From the NCBI GenBank assembly GCA_003222065.1, contig QHUV01000090.1:1-20194 (forward strand): DNA of 20,194 bases. Direction: 5' to 3'. Source of the stretch: Gemmatimonadota bacterium. Lineage in GTDB: Bacteria > Gemmatimonadota > Gemmatimonadetes > Gemmatimonadales > Gemmatimonadaceae. Of the stretch, positions 7,702-15,916 are shown piece after piece. Position 1 is the stretch's first letter; every line of letters begins with the position of its first letter. The notes below the pieces were generated by a model. It ran no database searches and was not told the DNA's origin. It saw only the letters and a list, made by a program, of their open reading frames with translations. The position numbers and the translations under genes were made by a program.

Positions 7702-7841
7702 TTGCGCTCGGCCGTCGTCAGGCTTCTATTAGCGCGCCACAAATAATCAGAACTTCTCGACGCTGCGTAATGAATCGTGTCCCATCCTCGCGTCGATTCC
7801 CGTATTCAACTGATGAACCCTCACCTTGCTGGAGGCGCGTC

Positions 7842-8525
7842 ATGTCACTCCTCGCACCGCAGTCTTCGACGCATCGACGTGGCTTTCTCGGCCGGCTCGG
7901 CGCCGGAACACTGGCGATGATGGGCATCGCGGCCATCGATCCGCGCACGCTCGGGGCCGAAGCGATGCTCAGCCCAGGCATGGGCGTCGACGATTGGCTG
8001 AATGGCATAACGGGAACGTACCGGCAGTTCTTCGACGCCGTGTCGGTGAATGAGGGCTTCCCGTTCTCGTTCGCGATGACGTTCATGAACACGATTGGCG
8101 AGACATACAAGGTGCCAGACAAGGACATCACTGCCGTCGTCGGCCTGCGACATTTCGCGATTCCGCTCGCGTTCAATGACAGCATATGGGCGAAGTACAA
8201 GCTCGGCGAGATGCTGAAGATCAATGACCCGGTGACCAAGGCGCCCGCACTGCGCAATCCATATGCGTACGCCAAAGAGGGCGAGCTCCTCTTCCCGGGG
8301 ATGGCCTTCGAAAAGATCCAGGCGCGGGGCGCGATGTTTACCGTGTGCAATGTCGCGCTCACCGTATTGAGCGGGCTCGCCGCGCCGCAGGCAGGGCTGT
8401 CGAAGGAAGCCGCCAAAGCGGACTGGCTGGCAGGAATGTTCAAGGGCGTGAATGTCGTGCCGTCTGGCGTGTTCGCCGTCAACCGCGCACAAAAGAAGGG
8501 GTGCACCTACTGCTTCGCGGGCTGA
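7842..8525 (+). CDS. Tat-exported protein of unknown function (possible DsrE-like fold)
   Basis: The 227-residue product begins with a twin-arginine signal: HRRGFLG at 11-17, followed by a hydrophobic stretch GAGTLAMMGIAA, so it is probably exported folded. The ATG at 7842 is set by a GGAGG Shine-Dalgarno at 7831-7835; an in-frame upstream ATG at 7770 would bury the Tat motif. The mature part has DITAVVGLRHFAIPLAFND, MFTVCNVALTVLSG and GVNVVPSGVFAVNRAQKKGC, an alternating alpha/beta pattern reminiscent of DsrE/DsrF-like proteins. The chain ends in a CTYCFAG tail with a CxxC. I cannot assign a reaction. A strong terminator follows directly. Confidence 0.75.
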   Translation: MSLLAPQSSTHRRGFLGRLGAGTLAMMGIAAIDPRTLGAEAMLSPGMGVDDWLNGITGTYRQFFDAVSVNEGFPFSFAMTFMNTIGETYKVPDKDITAVVGLRHFAIPLAFNDSIWAKYKLGEMLKINDPVTKAPALRNPYAYAKEGELLFPGMAFEKIQARGAMFTVCNVALTVLSGLAAPQAGLSKEAAKADWLAGMFKGVNVVPSGVFAVNRAQKKGCTYCFAG

Positions 8526-8547
8526 TCGGCCGTCAAACGAGAACGGA

Positions 8548-8587
8548 GCGCGGGGGTTGCCACAAGGGCGACCCCCGCGCCTGTTTT
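8548..8587 (+). terminator. Intrinsic terminator after the Tat-protein gene
   Basis: The arms GCGCGGGGGT (8548-8557) and ACCCCCGCGC (8571-8580) pair perfectly. The stem continues inward by about four more pairs, including one G-T wobble, to a five-base loop (ACAAG, 8562-8566). The hairpin is followed by CTGTTTT. It separates the Tat-protein transcript from msrB. Confidence 0.9.
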
Positions 8588-8613
8588 CTCAAAGTTCTTT
8601 TTGAGGGGGACCT

Positions 8614-9060
8614 GTGGCAGACGCCAAGACGGACAAGAGCGGTAGCGCAGAGTCATCAGCTCAGAAATCCGTTCAGAAACCCGACGCCGAGTGGCGGCAG
8701 GAGCTGACACCGCAGCAGTACCGTGTGCTCCGTGAGAAAGGAACGGAGCCGCCGTTCACGGGGAAATACTGGAACGAGCACGCAGACGGCGTCTATCGTT
8801 GCGCCGCGTGCGGGAATCCGTTATTCGACGCGGCCACAAAGTTCGAGTCGGGGACCGGCTGGCCCAGCTTTTTCCAGCCGATCGAGGAGGGGCACGTCGG
8901 TACAGAGGAGGATCGCAGCCTCTTCATGCGGCGCACCGAGGTGCATTGCGCGAAGTGTGGCGGGCACCTCGGACACCTGTTCGACGACGGTCCCAAGCCG
9001 ACCGGCCTGAGGTACTGCATCAATTCCGCGTCGCTGGACCTCGACAAAGAGGTCAAGTAA
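8614..9060 (+). CDS. msrB: Peptide-methionine (R)-S-oxide reductase MsrB
   Basis: MsrB repairs the R epimer of methionine sulfoxide in proteins. The 148-residue product shows the complete family pattern: a zinc site from YRCAAC (Cys63, Cys66) and HCAKC (Cys112, Cys115), the substrate pocket [11 protein letters not shown] (79-89), [10 protein letters not shown], and the catalytic Cys135 in [10 protein letters not shown]. No Cys is visible at the usual resolving position upstream of the GTGWPSF pocket, so recycling may use the zinc-site region or thioredoxin directly; this is inferred. The GTG start has a GAGGGG Shine-Dalgarno at 8603-8608. About 20 Ser/Lys-rich residues precede the domain. There is no signal peptide. 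Confidence 0.95.
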   Translation: MADAKTDKSGSAESSAQKSVQKPDAEWRQELTPQQYRVLREKGTEPPFTGKYWNEHADGVYRCAACGNPLFDAATKFESGTGWPSFFQPIEEGHVGTEEDRSLFMRRTEVHCAKCGGHLGHLFDDGPKPTGLRYCINSASLDLDKEVK

Positions 9061-9131
9061 GAGCGGCGCACTCTTGCCCCGAACGGTGGGGCGGTGCATG
9101 CTCGGCGCACCCGCAGCAGAGGGAGGCGACG

Positions 9132-10565
9132 GTGCAAGGATTGATGATGGACGTGCCGCTGACGATTCCGCTGATCGCTCGGCACGCCGAGGCATTGCAC
9201 GGCGCAAAGATCGTGGCCAGTCGTTTGCCGGATCGCAGCGTACGGCGACTGACGTACAGCGAAGTCCTCGGGCGCGCCCGGCGCCTCGCGAGTGCGCTGA
9301 AGCAATTGGGTGTGCGCCGCGGCGATCGCGTGGCGACGTTCTGCTGGAACCATCACCAGCACGTGGAGACCTACTTCGCGGTCCCATGCATCGTGGATCC
9401 ATTCGAGGAAGAGATCGACGAGCGCGAGGCGGCGGCAATGTGTTACACAAGCGGCACGACGGGCCGGCCGAAAGGCGTCGTGTACTCGCACCGCTCACAA
9501 CTCCTCCACACGCTGGTCGTCTTGCAGCCATCGTGTCTCGGCGTTTCGGAGTCGGGGTGCGTGATGCCGGTCGTGCCGATGTTTCACGCGAACGCGTGGG
9601 GCGCACCCTATGCGGCGACACTGGCGGGAGCGAACCAGGTACACGCCGGTCCGTTCCTGGATGCGCGAAGCCTGCTCGAGTTGATGACGACGGAGCGCGT
9701 GACGCACGCCATGGGCGTGCCGACAATCTGGATGGGGATCTTACAGGAGCTCGACCGCCATGCGGAGCTGTACGATCTCTCGAGTCTTCAGCACATGCTC
9801 ATCGGTGGCGCCGCCGTGCCGGAGTCGCTGATTCGCGCCTTCGCGGAGCGACATGGCATTTCCATCACGCAAGGGTGGGGGATGACGGAAACGTCGCCGG
9901 TCGCCAGTGTGTCCTACCTAACGAGCGAGCTCGCGGCAAGCGACGTCGACACGCAATATGCCTACCGCGCGCGCGCCGGGCGGCCGCTGCCGCTCGTTGA
10001 TGTACGCGTGCACGACGAGTCGGGTATTCGGCCGTGGGATGACAGCGGCATGGCGGAGCTCGAGGTGCGTGGTCCGTGGGTGGCTGGTGCTTACTACGAC
10101 TCACCCGAGTCAGCCGATCGGTTCACGGAGGACGGCTGGTTCAAGACCGGCGACGTCGCGAGCATCGATGCCCGCGGCTACATCACGATTCGCGACCGTG
10201 CGAAAGATGTCGTCAAATCGGGAGGCGAGTGGATCAGCTCCGTCGCGCTCGAGAATGCCATCATGGGGATGCCGGGCGTGGCCGAAGCGGCGGTCGTGGG
10301 GATTGCGCACCCGCGTTGGGATGAGCGCCCCTTGGCACTCGTCGTGTTGCGCGAGGGATGCACGTCCACGGCCGACGCGGTGCGGGCGCATCTGGCTCCG
10401 TTCTTCCCGAAGTGGTGGCTGCCGGACGGCGTCGAATTCGTGCCCGCGATTCCAAAGACGAGTGTCGGGAAGTTCCAGAAACGAGAGATCCGGGAGCGTT
10501 ACCGGGATTACTATGCACAGGCCGCCGTCTCTTCCGTGGCGGCGCTATCGCCGCAGCGAACCTGA
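9132..10565 (+). CDS. AMP-forming acyl-CoA synthetase with an internal ~70-residue deletion
   Basis: The 477-residue product is a fatty acyl-CoA synthetase-like ANL enzyme: acyl adenylate formation, then transfer to CoA. Motifs are the P-loop YTSGTTGRPKG (105-115), PMFHANAWGAPYAATL, QGWGMTETSP, WFKTGDVA, KSGGEWISS and PKTSVGKFQKREIR (catalytic Lys). The start is a GTG at 9132 with GGAGG at 9122-9126; it yields the family N-terminus MQGLMMDVPLTIP. In relatives (for example the Thermus enzyme, 541 residues), YFAVP is followed by about 75 residues including the HTxNPRLSP region before the P-loop segment. Here YFAVPC (81-86) runs straight into IVDPFEEEIDEREAAAMCYTSG. The frame is preserved, but part of the first subdomain is missing, so activity is doubtful. 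The stop overlaps the ggt start (TGATG). Confidence 0.85.
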   Translation: MQGLMMDVPLTIPLIARHAEALHGAKIVASRLPDRSVRRLTYSEVLGRARRLASALKQLGVRRGDRVATFCWNHHQHVETYFAVPCIVDPFEEEIDEREAAAMCYTSGTTGRPKGVVYSHRSQLLHTLVVLQPSCLGVSESGCVMPVVPMFHANAWGAPYAATLAGANQVHAGPFLDARSLLELMTTERVTHAMGVPTIWMGILQELDRHAELYDLSSLQHMLIGGAAVPESLIRAFAERHGISITQGWGMTETSPVASVSYLTSELAASDVDTQYAYRARAGRPLPLVDVRVHDESGIRPWDDSGMAELEVRGPWVAGAYYDSPESADRFTEDGWFKTGDVASIDARGYITIRDRAKDVVKSGGEWISSVALENAIMGMPGVAEAAVVGIAHPRWDERPLALVVLREGCTSTADAVRAHLAPFFPKWWLPDGVEFVPAIPKTSVGKFQKREIRERYRDYYAQAAVSSVAALSPQRT

Positions 10566-12304
10566 TGCCTAACGATCAGACCGCCAGATCGATGCTTCGC
10601 TTTCCGTTGCGCGGCCGGTCTGCCGCGATCATGGTTCCGCTCATCGTTGCCGGCGCTGCTGCCGGCCAAGCGCCGCGATCGCCCACCATGGCGGGGCGAT
10701 CGCCGGTCTACGCGCCGCACGGCGTCGCGGCGACCAGCCAGCCGCTCGCCACCGAGGCGGCGCTCGGTGTACTCGAGCACGGGGGTAATGCGATCGACGC
10801 CGCGGTAACGGCAGCGGCTGTGCTCTCCGTCGTCGAGCCGATGATGACCGGCATTGGCGGTGACCTGTTTGCGATCGTCTGGTCGGCGAAGGAGAAGCGA
10901 CTGGTTGGGCTAAACGCGAGCGGCCGTGCGGGTGCTCTCATGACGCGCGACGAACTGTTGCGACGAGGTCGCACGCAGATCGTTGGGCGGAGCGCGGAGT
11001 CGATCACGGTCCCCGGGGCGCTCGCGGGATGGCAGGCACTTCTCGCCCGGTACGGCACGATCACGCTGGCGAAAGCCATTCAACCGGCGATTCGTTATGC
11101 GGACGAAGGTTTCCCGGTGACGCCGGTGATCTCTCAAGACTGGCTCGGCGCGGCCGGTGTACTCGAGCATGACGACGGGGCGCGGGCCACCTTTCTCGTC
11201 GCGGATGGATCGACGCGACGCACGCCACGCGCGGGAGAGTGGTTTCGCAACCGGGACTACGCGCGAACGCTGCGGTCGATCGCCAGCGGAGGTACACGCG
11301 TCTTCTACGACGGCACGTTAGGCGCGAAGGTCGTGTCGCGCGTGCACGAGCTGGGCGGCTTCCTCACGATGGAGGACCTGCGAAAAAATCAGCCCGCGTG
11401 GGTCACGCCGATCTCGGTCGACTTCAAGGGCTACCGCGTCTGGGAGCTTCCGCCGAACAACCAAGGCATCGCCACGCTCGAGATGCTCAAGATGCTCGAG
11501 CCGTACGACCTCCTGGCACTCGGACACAATTCGTCGGCATATCTGCATCTCCTGATCGAGGCCAAGAAGCTCGCGTACGCCGACCTCGCGCGGTATGTCG
11601 GGGACGCGGATCATCTCACCGTACCACCCAATCATCTCCTCTCGGACCAATTCATCGGCGAGCGACGGAGTCACATCGATCGAGCCCATGCGGCGACGCG
11701 CGTCGATCCCGGGCCGGCGCTGACCTCGAGTGAGACGATCTATCTGACGGTTGCGGACAGCGCCGGGAACATGGTGTCGTTCATCAACAGCCTCTTCGAC
11801 GAATTCGGCTCGGGCGTCGTGGTCCCGGGCACCGGCTTCGCGCTTCACGATCGCGGCGCTGGATTCACCCTCGAGGCTGGGCTACCGAACACGGTGGCAC
11901 CGGGCAAACGTCCATTTCACACGTTGATTCCGGGTTTTGTCACAAGACCTTCATCGCAGCCACAGGCCGATGGCCGTGGTGACGAGCCGTGGATGAGCTT
12001 TGGCCTCATGGGCGGGGCGATGCAAGCACAGGGGCATGTTCAGTTTTTGCTCAACCTACTCGTGTTCGGGATGAACGTACAGCAGTCGATGGATGCCGCG
12101 CGGTTTCGGCATCTCGAGGGCACGCGGGTGGTCCTCGAGGCGCCTATCGCCGATAGCGTGCGGGCGGCCCTCACGGCACTCGGCCACGAGATTACGACGA
12201 TGCGCGGGCAGCCGTTCGGTGGCAGCCAAGCAATCATCAAGCTGCCACGTGGGTACATGGCCGGATCGGATCCAAGGAAGGACGGCTATGCGGGCGGATA
12301 CTGA
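10565..12304 (+). CDS. Gamma-glutamyltransferase-like Ntn hydrolase (YwrD-like type)
   Basis: The 579-residue precursor has an N-terminal hydrophobic signal (AAIMVPLIVAGAAAG, about 20-34), indicating export. The large-subunit region has GVAATSQPLAT, GGNAIDAAVTAAAVLSVVEP, GIGGDLFAIV and SITVPGALAGW. The autoprocessing Thr is probably Thr391 in SSETIYLTVADSAGNMVSF. The small subunit has SGVVVPGTGF, RPFHTLIP and MGGAMQAQGHVQFLLNLL. Classic GGT enzymes have TTH at the cleavage site; TIY or TVY is typical of the YwrD-like branch, so glutathione may not be the substrate. The gene is full length, unlike its upstream neighbour. A GCCTAACG motif falls immediately after the start codon, and another (CGTTAGGCG) lies at 11316. 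Confidence 0.85.
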   Translation: MPNDQTARSMLRFPLRGRSAAIMVPLIVAGAAAGQAPRSPTMAGRSPVYAPHGVAATSQPLATEAALGVLEHGGNAIDAAVTAAAVLSVVEPMMTGIGGDLFAIVWSAKEKRLVGLNASGRAGALMTRDELLRRGRTQIVGRSAESITVPGALAGWQALLARYGTITLAKAIQPAIRYADEGFPVTPVISQDWLGAAGVLEHDDGARATFLVADGSTRRTPRAGEWFRNRDYARTLRSIASGGTRVFYDGTLGAKVVSRVHELGGFLTMEDLRKNQPAWVTPISVDFKGYRVWELPPNNQGIATLEMLKMLEPYDLLALGHNSSAYLHLLIEAKKLAYADLARYVGDADHLTVPPNHLLSDQFIGERRSHIDRAHAATRVDPGPALTSSETIYLTVADSAGNMVSFINSLFDEFGSGVVVPGTGFALHDRGAGFTLEAGLPNTVAPGKRPFHTLIPGFVTRPSSQPQADGRGDEPWMSFGLMGGAMQAQGHVQFLLNLLVFGMNVQQSMDAARFRHLEGTRVVLEAPIADSVRAALTALGHEITTMRGQPFGGSQAIIKLPRGYMAGSDPRKDGYAGGY

Positions 12305-12328
12305 GGCTAACCACTAATCACCAACCAC

Positions 12329-12643
12329 GTGCCACAGTCGACTTCTCTCGCGTCTGACGAACGGCTCGCTGCCCTTGCCGCGCGCCGATGGCGGATCGCG
12401 CTGACGCTGACCGCGGTGATGATCGTTCTCTACTTCGGGTTCATCGCTCTCATCGCGTACGACAAGCCATTGCTCGCCAGATTGGTGGCACCCGGCCTAA
12501 CGGTTGGCATCCTTCTCGGTGCGCTGGTCATCGTCATCTCCTGGCTGCTGACGTACGGCTACGTGCGATGGGCGAACACGACATACGACGTCGAGTTGCG
12601 AGCGTTGAGCGCAGCCACGCGCGACGCGGGAGGAGTCCGATGA
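12329..12643 (+). CDS. yjcH: DUF485 inner-membrane protein (YjcH-like)
   Basis: The 104-residue product has a cytoplasmic N-terminus ([20 protein letters not shown]) and two membrane helices, about 24-44 ([19 protein letters not shown]) and 58-77 ([21 protein letters not shown]). [13 protein letters not shown] segment follows. This is the DUF485 pattern, whose genes regularly precede acetate permease actP. The start is a GTG with no obvious Shine-Dalgarno, 24 bases after the ggt stop. The stop overlaps the next ATG (ATGA at 12640-12643), so the two genes are coupled. It carries one GCCTAACG motif at 12495. Confidence 0.85.
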   Translation: MPQSTSLASDERLAALAARRWRIALTLTAVMIVLYFGFIALIAYDKPLLARLVAPGLTVGILLGALVIVISWLLTYGYVRWANTTYDVELRALSAATRDAGGVR

Positions 12644-13975
12644 ACACGACCGCGATCGGGCAGCCGAATTCGGTGGCCATCGGCTTCTTCATTCTGTTCA
12701 TTCTCATCACGCTCGGCATCACCTACTGGGCGGCGCGACGCACACGCACCACCGAACATTTTTATGCTGCTGGGCGCACGATCAGTCCGGGACAAAACGG
12801 GTTCGCGCTCGCTGGCGACTATATGAGCGCGGCGTCGTTCCTGGGCATTGCGGGGCTCGTGTCGACGACCGGATTCGACGGATTGATCTACTCGACTGGT
12901 TGGCTCGTCGGATGGCCGGTGGTGCTTTTTCTGATCGCGGAGCCGCTGCGGAATCTCGGGAGGTACACCTTCGCGGACGTCGTTGCCTTACGACTCAAAA
13001 GCCGCCCTGCTACTCACTGGGGCATTGCTTCTCGCACTGATGGTGCTCGCCCGCTTCCATTTCAACCCGGCGGCCCTTTTTGCGGCGGCGGCGACCAAGT
13101 ATGGCGAGGCCGTACTCAATCCCGGCAAGCTGGTCTCGAATCCGCTCGATACCATCTCGCTAGGAATGGCGTTGATGTTCGGGACCGCGGGATTGCCGCA
13201 CATCTTGATGCGCTTCTACACCGTGCCGGATGCGCGTGCCGCGCGGACGTCGGTGTTCTACGCGACCGGACTGATCGGATTTTTCTATCTGCTGACGTTC
13301 GTGCTTGGATTTGGAGCGATGGTGTTCGTCGGTCCGGATGCGATCAAGGGTGTCGACAAGGGCGGCAACATGGCGGCCCCGCTCCTCGCCGAGTTTCTGG
13401 GTGGTACGGCGTTCCTTGGATTTATTGCGGCTGTCGCATTCGCGACGATTCTGGCCGTCGTCGCCGGCTTAACGCTGTCGGGCGCTGCGGCGTTGTCGCA
13501 CGACCTGTGGGTCAACGCGATGCATCGCGGCGAAGCCGATTCAGGTGACGAGCTCCGCGTCGCTCGGGTCGCGACTGTGGTACTAGGCATTATCGCCATT
13601 GTGCTCGCCATCACCTTCAAAGGGCAGAACGTGGCGTACATGGTGTCGCTCGCGTTTGCCATCGCGGCGAGCGCCAATTTCCCGGCACTGCTGTTATCGA
13701 TCTTCTGGCGGCGATTTACCACGGCCGGAGCCGTTACGAGTATGCTGTTCGGTACACTTGCGACGCTCTTACTCATTTATCTGTCCCCGACGATCCAAGT
13801 CGACATCCTCAAGCATCCCACTGCCTGGTTCCCATTGAAGAATCCGGCGTTGCTTACCATCCCACTGTCGTTCGTGGTGGGAATCGTCGTCTCGCTGTTG
13901 GGCGCGCATGCGGGCGCGGATGACCGAGCGCATCACCGGCGCATGCACTTGGGGGAATTGTCGGCGGACCGCTGA
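12640..13975 (+). pseudogene. actP: Disrupted ActP-type cation/acetate symporter (middle missing, frameshifted)
   Basis: This is a sodium:solute symporter of the acetate permease type. The first frame, from the ATG at 12640 (Shine-Dalgarno AGGAG at 12631), has [68 protein letters not shown] and reaches RLKSRP. Near 12997-13010 the sense moves to another frame with [54 protein letters not shown] and AIAASANFPALLLS. In E. coli ActP about 66 residues lie between the matching points (two helices, including FGGMLATTWVQ). They are absent here and the frame is lost. Both frames make family sense over roughly ten shared bases at the junction, which suggests a short overlap there. It is coupled to the DUF485 gene. 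Confidence 0.85.
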
Positions 13976-13985
13976 GTGCGAGGTC

Positions 13986-14022
13986 AAAAAGCGTGATCGC
14001 AGACGAATCCCTCGTCTCACGC
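13986..14022 (-). terminator. Minus-strand intrinsic terminator (convergent side)
   Basis: Read on the minus strand, GCGTGA (14022-14017) and GACGA pair with TCGTC and TCACGC (13996-13991), around a GGGAT loop and a 5-base bulge. TTTTT follows at 13990-13986. It would end transcripts from the minus-strand genes that finish at 14244. On the plus strand the same hairpin lies just after the actP stop but lacks a T-tract. Confidence 0.6.
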
Positions 14023-14036
14023 ATCTCATCCACGAT

Positions 14037-14188
14037 AGCGAGCCCAGTTTCGAGAAGGCAGCAACGAGCAACGAGCTCTGAGACTAAAAGGTCAGGAATT
14101 AGAAATGGGGCTCTCCCGCTCAGTCATTCCCAACCCTTTCGACTCAAGGTTGTCATCTCGCGGCTGCCTTCTCGAAACTGGGCTCGCT
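14037..14188. mobile_element. MITE-like element with 26-bp perfect terminal inverted repeats
   Basis: Bases 14037-14062 (beginning AGCGAGCCCAGTTTCG) are the exact reverse complement of 14163-14188 (ending CGAAACTGGGCTCGCT). The repeat is 26 bp with no mismatch, and the whole element is 152 bp. Both ends are directly flanked by CGAT (14033-14036 and 14189-14192), as expected for a 4-bp target duplication. The 100-bp interior has no open frame of note. It lies between the end of the minus-strand GT39-like gene and the minus-strand terminator. I do not recognise the parent transposon. Confidence 0.75.
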
Positions 14189-14243
14189 CGATTGGGTGCG
14201 GATGCCGGCGCAGCGCAACGAACAAGATTAAGCGAGGGGTCGC

Positions 14244-15902
14244 CTAACGGCGCGCCCGTCGCGGCGGGACGTAGTACAAGACGAGCGATGCCCCGACGCG
14301 GCCGACCGGCTGAAGCTCATTGAGCCACTCGTACGCTCCGTCACCGCCAACGCCGGCGAGCATTGTCTGACTCGCCGCGATCCAGCCCGTCGGCCGCTCG
14401 GCCGCGGCAAGTGTTCGCGCGTGGCGCACGCCTGCGGCGTCGAAGCTCGCGGATCCGTAATACGCGACGGAGACCGAGTCGATCCGCATCCGCCTCATGA
14501 CCATATCCAATCGGTAGAGGTCCTGTCCCCAATCCAGATTGCTGTCGACGAGAATCAGCTCGGGCCGATCGCCGGCGATGGGATTGAAGTACGCGAGATA
14601 GTCAGGATGCGCCCGCATCGGTACAACCGCGACGGCGACGAGGGTGGCGGCGACGACGGCACGCACCAAGCGACGGGCAGGGACGCGCGTCGCGCTATGG
14701 TCCCACAGCTCGACGATGGCGGCGGTGCCAAGGAGCGCAAGGAGCGCGAAGACCGGTAAGACGAGCCGAATGCCGGCGTCGTCGCCCACGAATGCGGCGG
14801 CGAGGATAATTGCCGCCGTCGCGGCAAGGGGCGCCGCGAGCTGCCAGCCGAGACGCCTAACGAGGTCGCGCATGGCGGCCGCGGCGCCGAGAATGGCGAC
14901 AAGCAGCAGCGGCAACGGACTCTTTACGAGCAGCGCAACCAGGTAGTAGTACCACCAGCCGCTCGCCGAGCGTTCGCCGAACAAGAACGCCGGCCGCGCC
15001 GGCGAGGGCGCGGTGACGTAGCTCGCAAAGCCCCGGAACCACTCGGGAGCTGGTACGACGACGCGCGATCCCTCGATGAGGGGGCCGGTATGGAAGCCAT
15101 AAACGCCCCACCCCGTTATCGCCGCGGCGGCGAACACGGCGCCTAGCGCGAGCGACGCGCGCCGTCCAGCGTTGTCTGGCCAGATCGGCGCCCTGCCCGT
15201 TGCGTGCCGGCGCGTGAGGTACACGGCCGGGAACGCCAGCGCGAGCATCGCGAGCGAGGCATAATCGGTCGTCGCCGACAGCCCGAGGGCGATGCCTAAC
15301 GCGAGCGAATGTGTCCAACGCGGCGCGTCGAGCCAGAGGACGAACGCGAACAAGGACGCAGTGATCGTCGCCGCGAGAGCGATGTCGGTCGTCGCCAGGC
15401 CCGCGTGCGCGAGCAGATTCGGGTTGGACGCCGCGAGCGCTACGGCGATCGCGCCTCCGCGATCGTCCGTGAGCTGCCTTGCCCATGCCCAAAGGACGCC
15501 GCACAACAACAGAAAGAACGGCAACTCCCCCAGGCGAGCGAGCGCCAATGTGGTTCGATAGTGCGCACCACGACCGAGTAACCGCGCGCCTTCGTCGTAC
15601 GCCGATGAGGCGCCGACGGAACGATCACCGTGAAGGTACGGGCCGACAGCGGCGGCGATACGGCCGAGCGGTGGACGTTGCGCGTCGTAGTCGTATCGAC
15701 CCGTGGCGAGGCGCTGCATTCCCGCGGCGAGGTGTGCGGGCTCGTCGAAGGTGTTGCTAAACGTGAAGTACGTGCCGGCGATGGCGAGCGCCCCGGCGAT
15801 CGTGACGGCGAGCGCGACGATCCGCCAGACGCGGGCAGGGAGTGCAACGGACAGGCTCGGTCTGGCGGTCACACGAAATAGACGAGCGACCGCACCCGCC
15901 AA
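14244..15902 (-). CDS. GT39/ArnT-like integral membrane glycosyltransferase (GT-C fold)
   Basis: The 552-residue product is strongly hydrophobic, with about ten membrane segments. The first extracytoplasmic loop has TFSNTFDEPAHLAAGM, with the Asp-Glu pair (53-54) typical of the GT-C active site, followed by YDAQRPPLGR where relatives have QHPPL. Later come LLAHAGLATTDIALAATI, SGWWYYYLVALLVKSPLP and the C-terminal DSNLDWGQDLYRL signature. Such enzymes move sugars or mannose from polyprenyl phosphate donors onto lipid or protein acceptors at the outer face of the inner membrane. The acceptor is unknown. The TTG at 15902 follows the previous stop by 14 bases; a GTG at 15872 is an alternative start. 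The stop codon lies within a GCCTAACG motif. Confidence 0.8.
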   Translation of the reverse strand: MAGAVARLFRVTARPSLSVALPARVWRIVALAVTIAGALAIAGTYFTFSNTFDEPAHLAAGMQRLATGRYDYDAQRPPLGRIAAAVGPYLHGDRSVGASSAYDEGARLLGRGAHYRTTLALARLGELPFFLLLCGVLWAWARQLTDDRGGAIAVALAASNPNLLAHAGLATTDIALAATITASLFAFVLWLDAPRWTHSLALGIALGLSATTDYASLAMLALAFPAVYLTRRHATGRAPIWPDNAGRRASLALGAVFAAAAITGWGVYGFHTGPLIEGSRVVVPAPEWFRGFASYVTAPSPARPAFLFGERSASGWWYYYLVALLVKSPLPLLLVAILGAAAAMRDLVRRLGWQLAAPLAATAAIILAAAFVGDDAGIRLVLPVFALLALLGTAAIVELWDHSATRVPARRLVRAVVAATLVAVAVVPMRAHPDYLAYFNPIAGDRPELILVDSNLDWGQDLYRLDMVMRRMRIDSVSVAYYGSASFDAAGVRHARTLAAAERPTGWIAASQTMLAGVGGDGAYEWLNELQPVGRVGASLVLYYVPPRRARR

Positions 15903-15916
15903 TCACACGAGCCCGC

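Noticed and set aside
8799..9131. N-terminal extension of the acyl-CoA synthetase frame
   Set aside because: It overlaps msrB in another frame and is Arg-rich nonsense; the family start and a Shine-Dalgarno are at 9132.
9074..10000. Long alternative frames across the acyl-CoA synthetase
   Set aside because: These are GC-driven shadow frames rich in Arg, Ala and Gly without family motifs.
12388..12639. N-terminal extension of the ActP frame
   Set aside because: It is a shadow of the DUF485 gene; the ATG at 12640 with Shine-Dalgarno and ATGA coupling is the real start.
1898..13010. Programmed frameshifting in the S66 and ActP genes
   Set aside because: No convincing slippery site was seen, and residues are missing as well as the frame, which frameshifting cannot explain.
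14037..14188. Insertion sequence with its own transposase
   Set aside because: The interior is only 100 bp and has no coding capacity, so at most a non-autonomous element.
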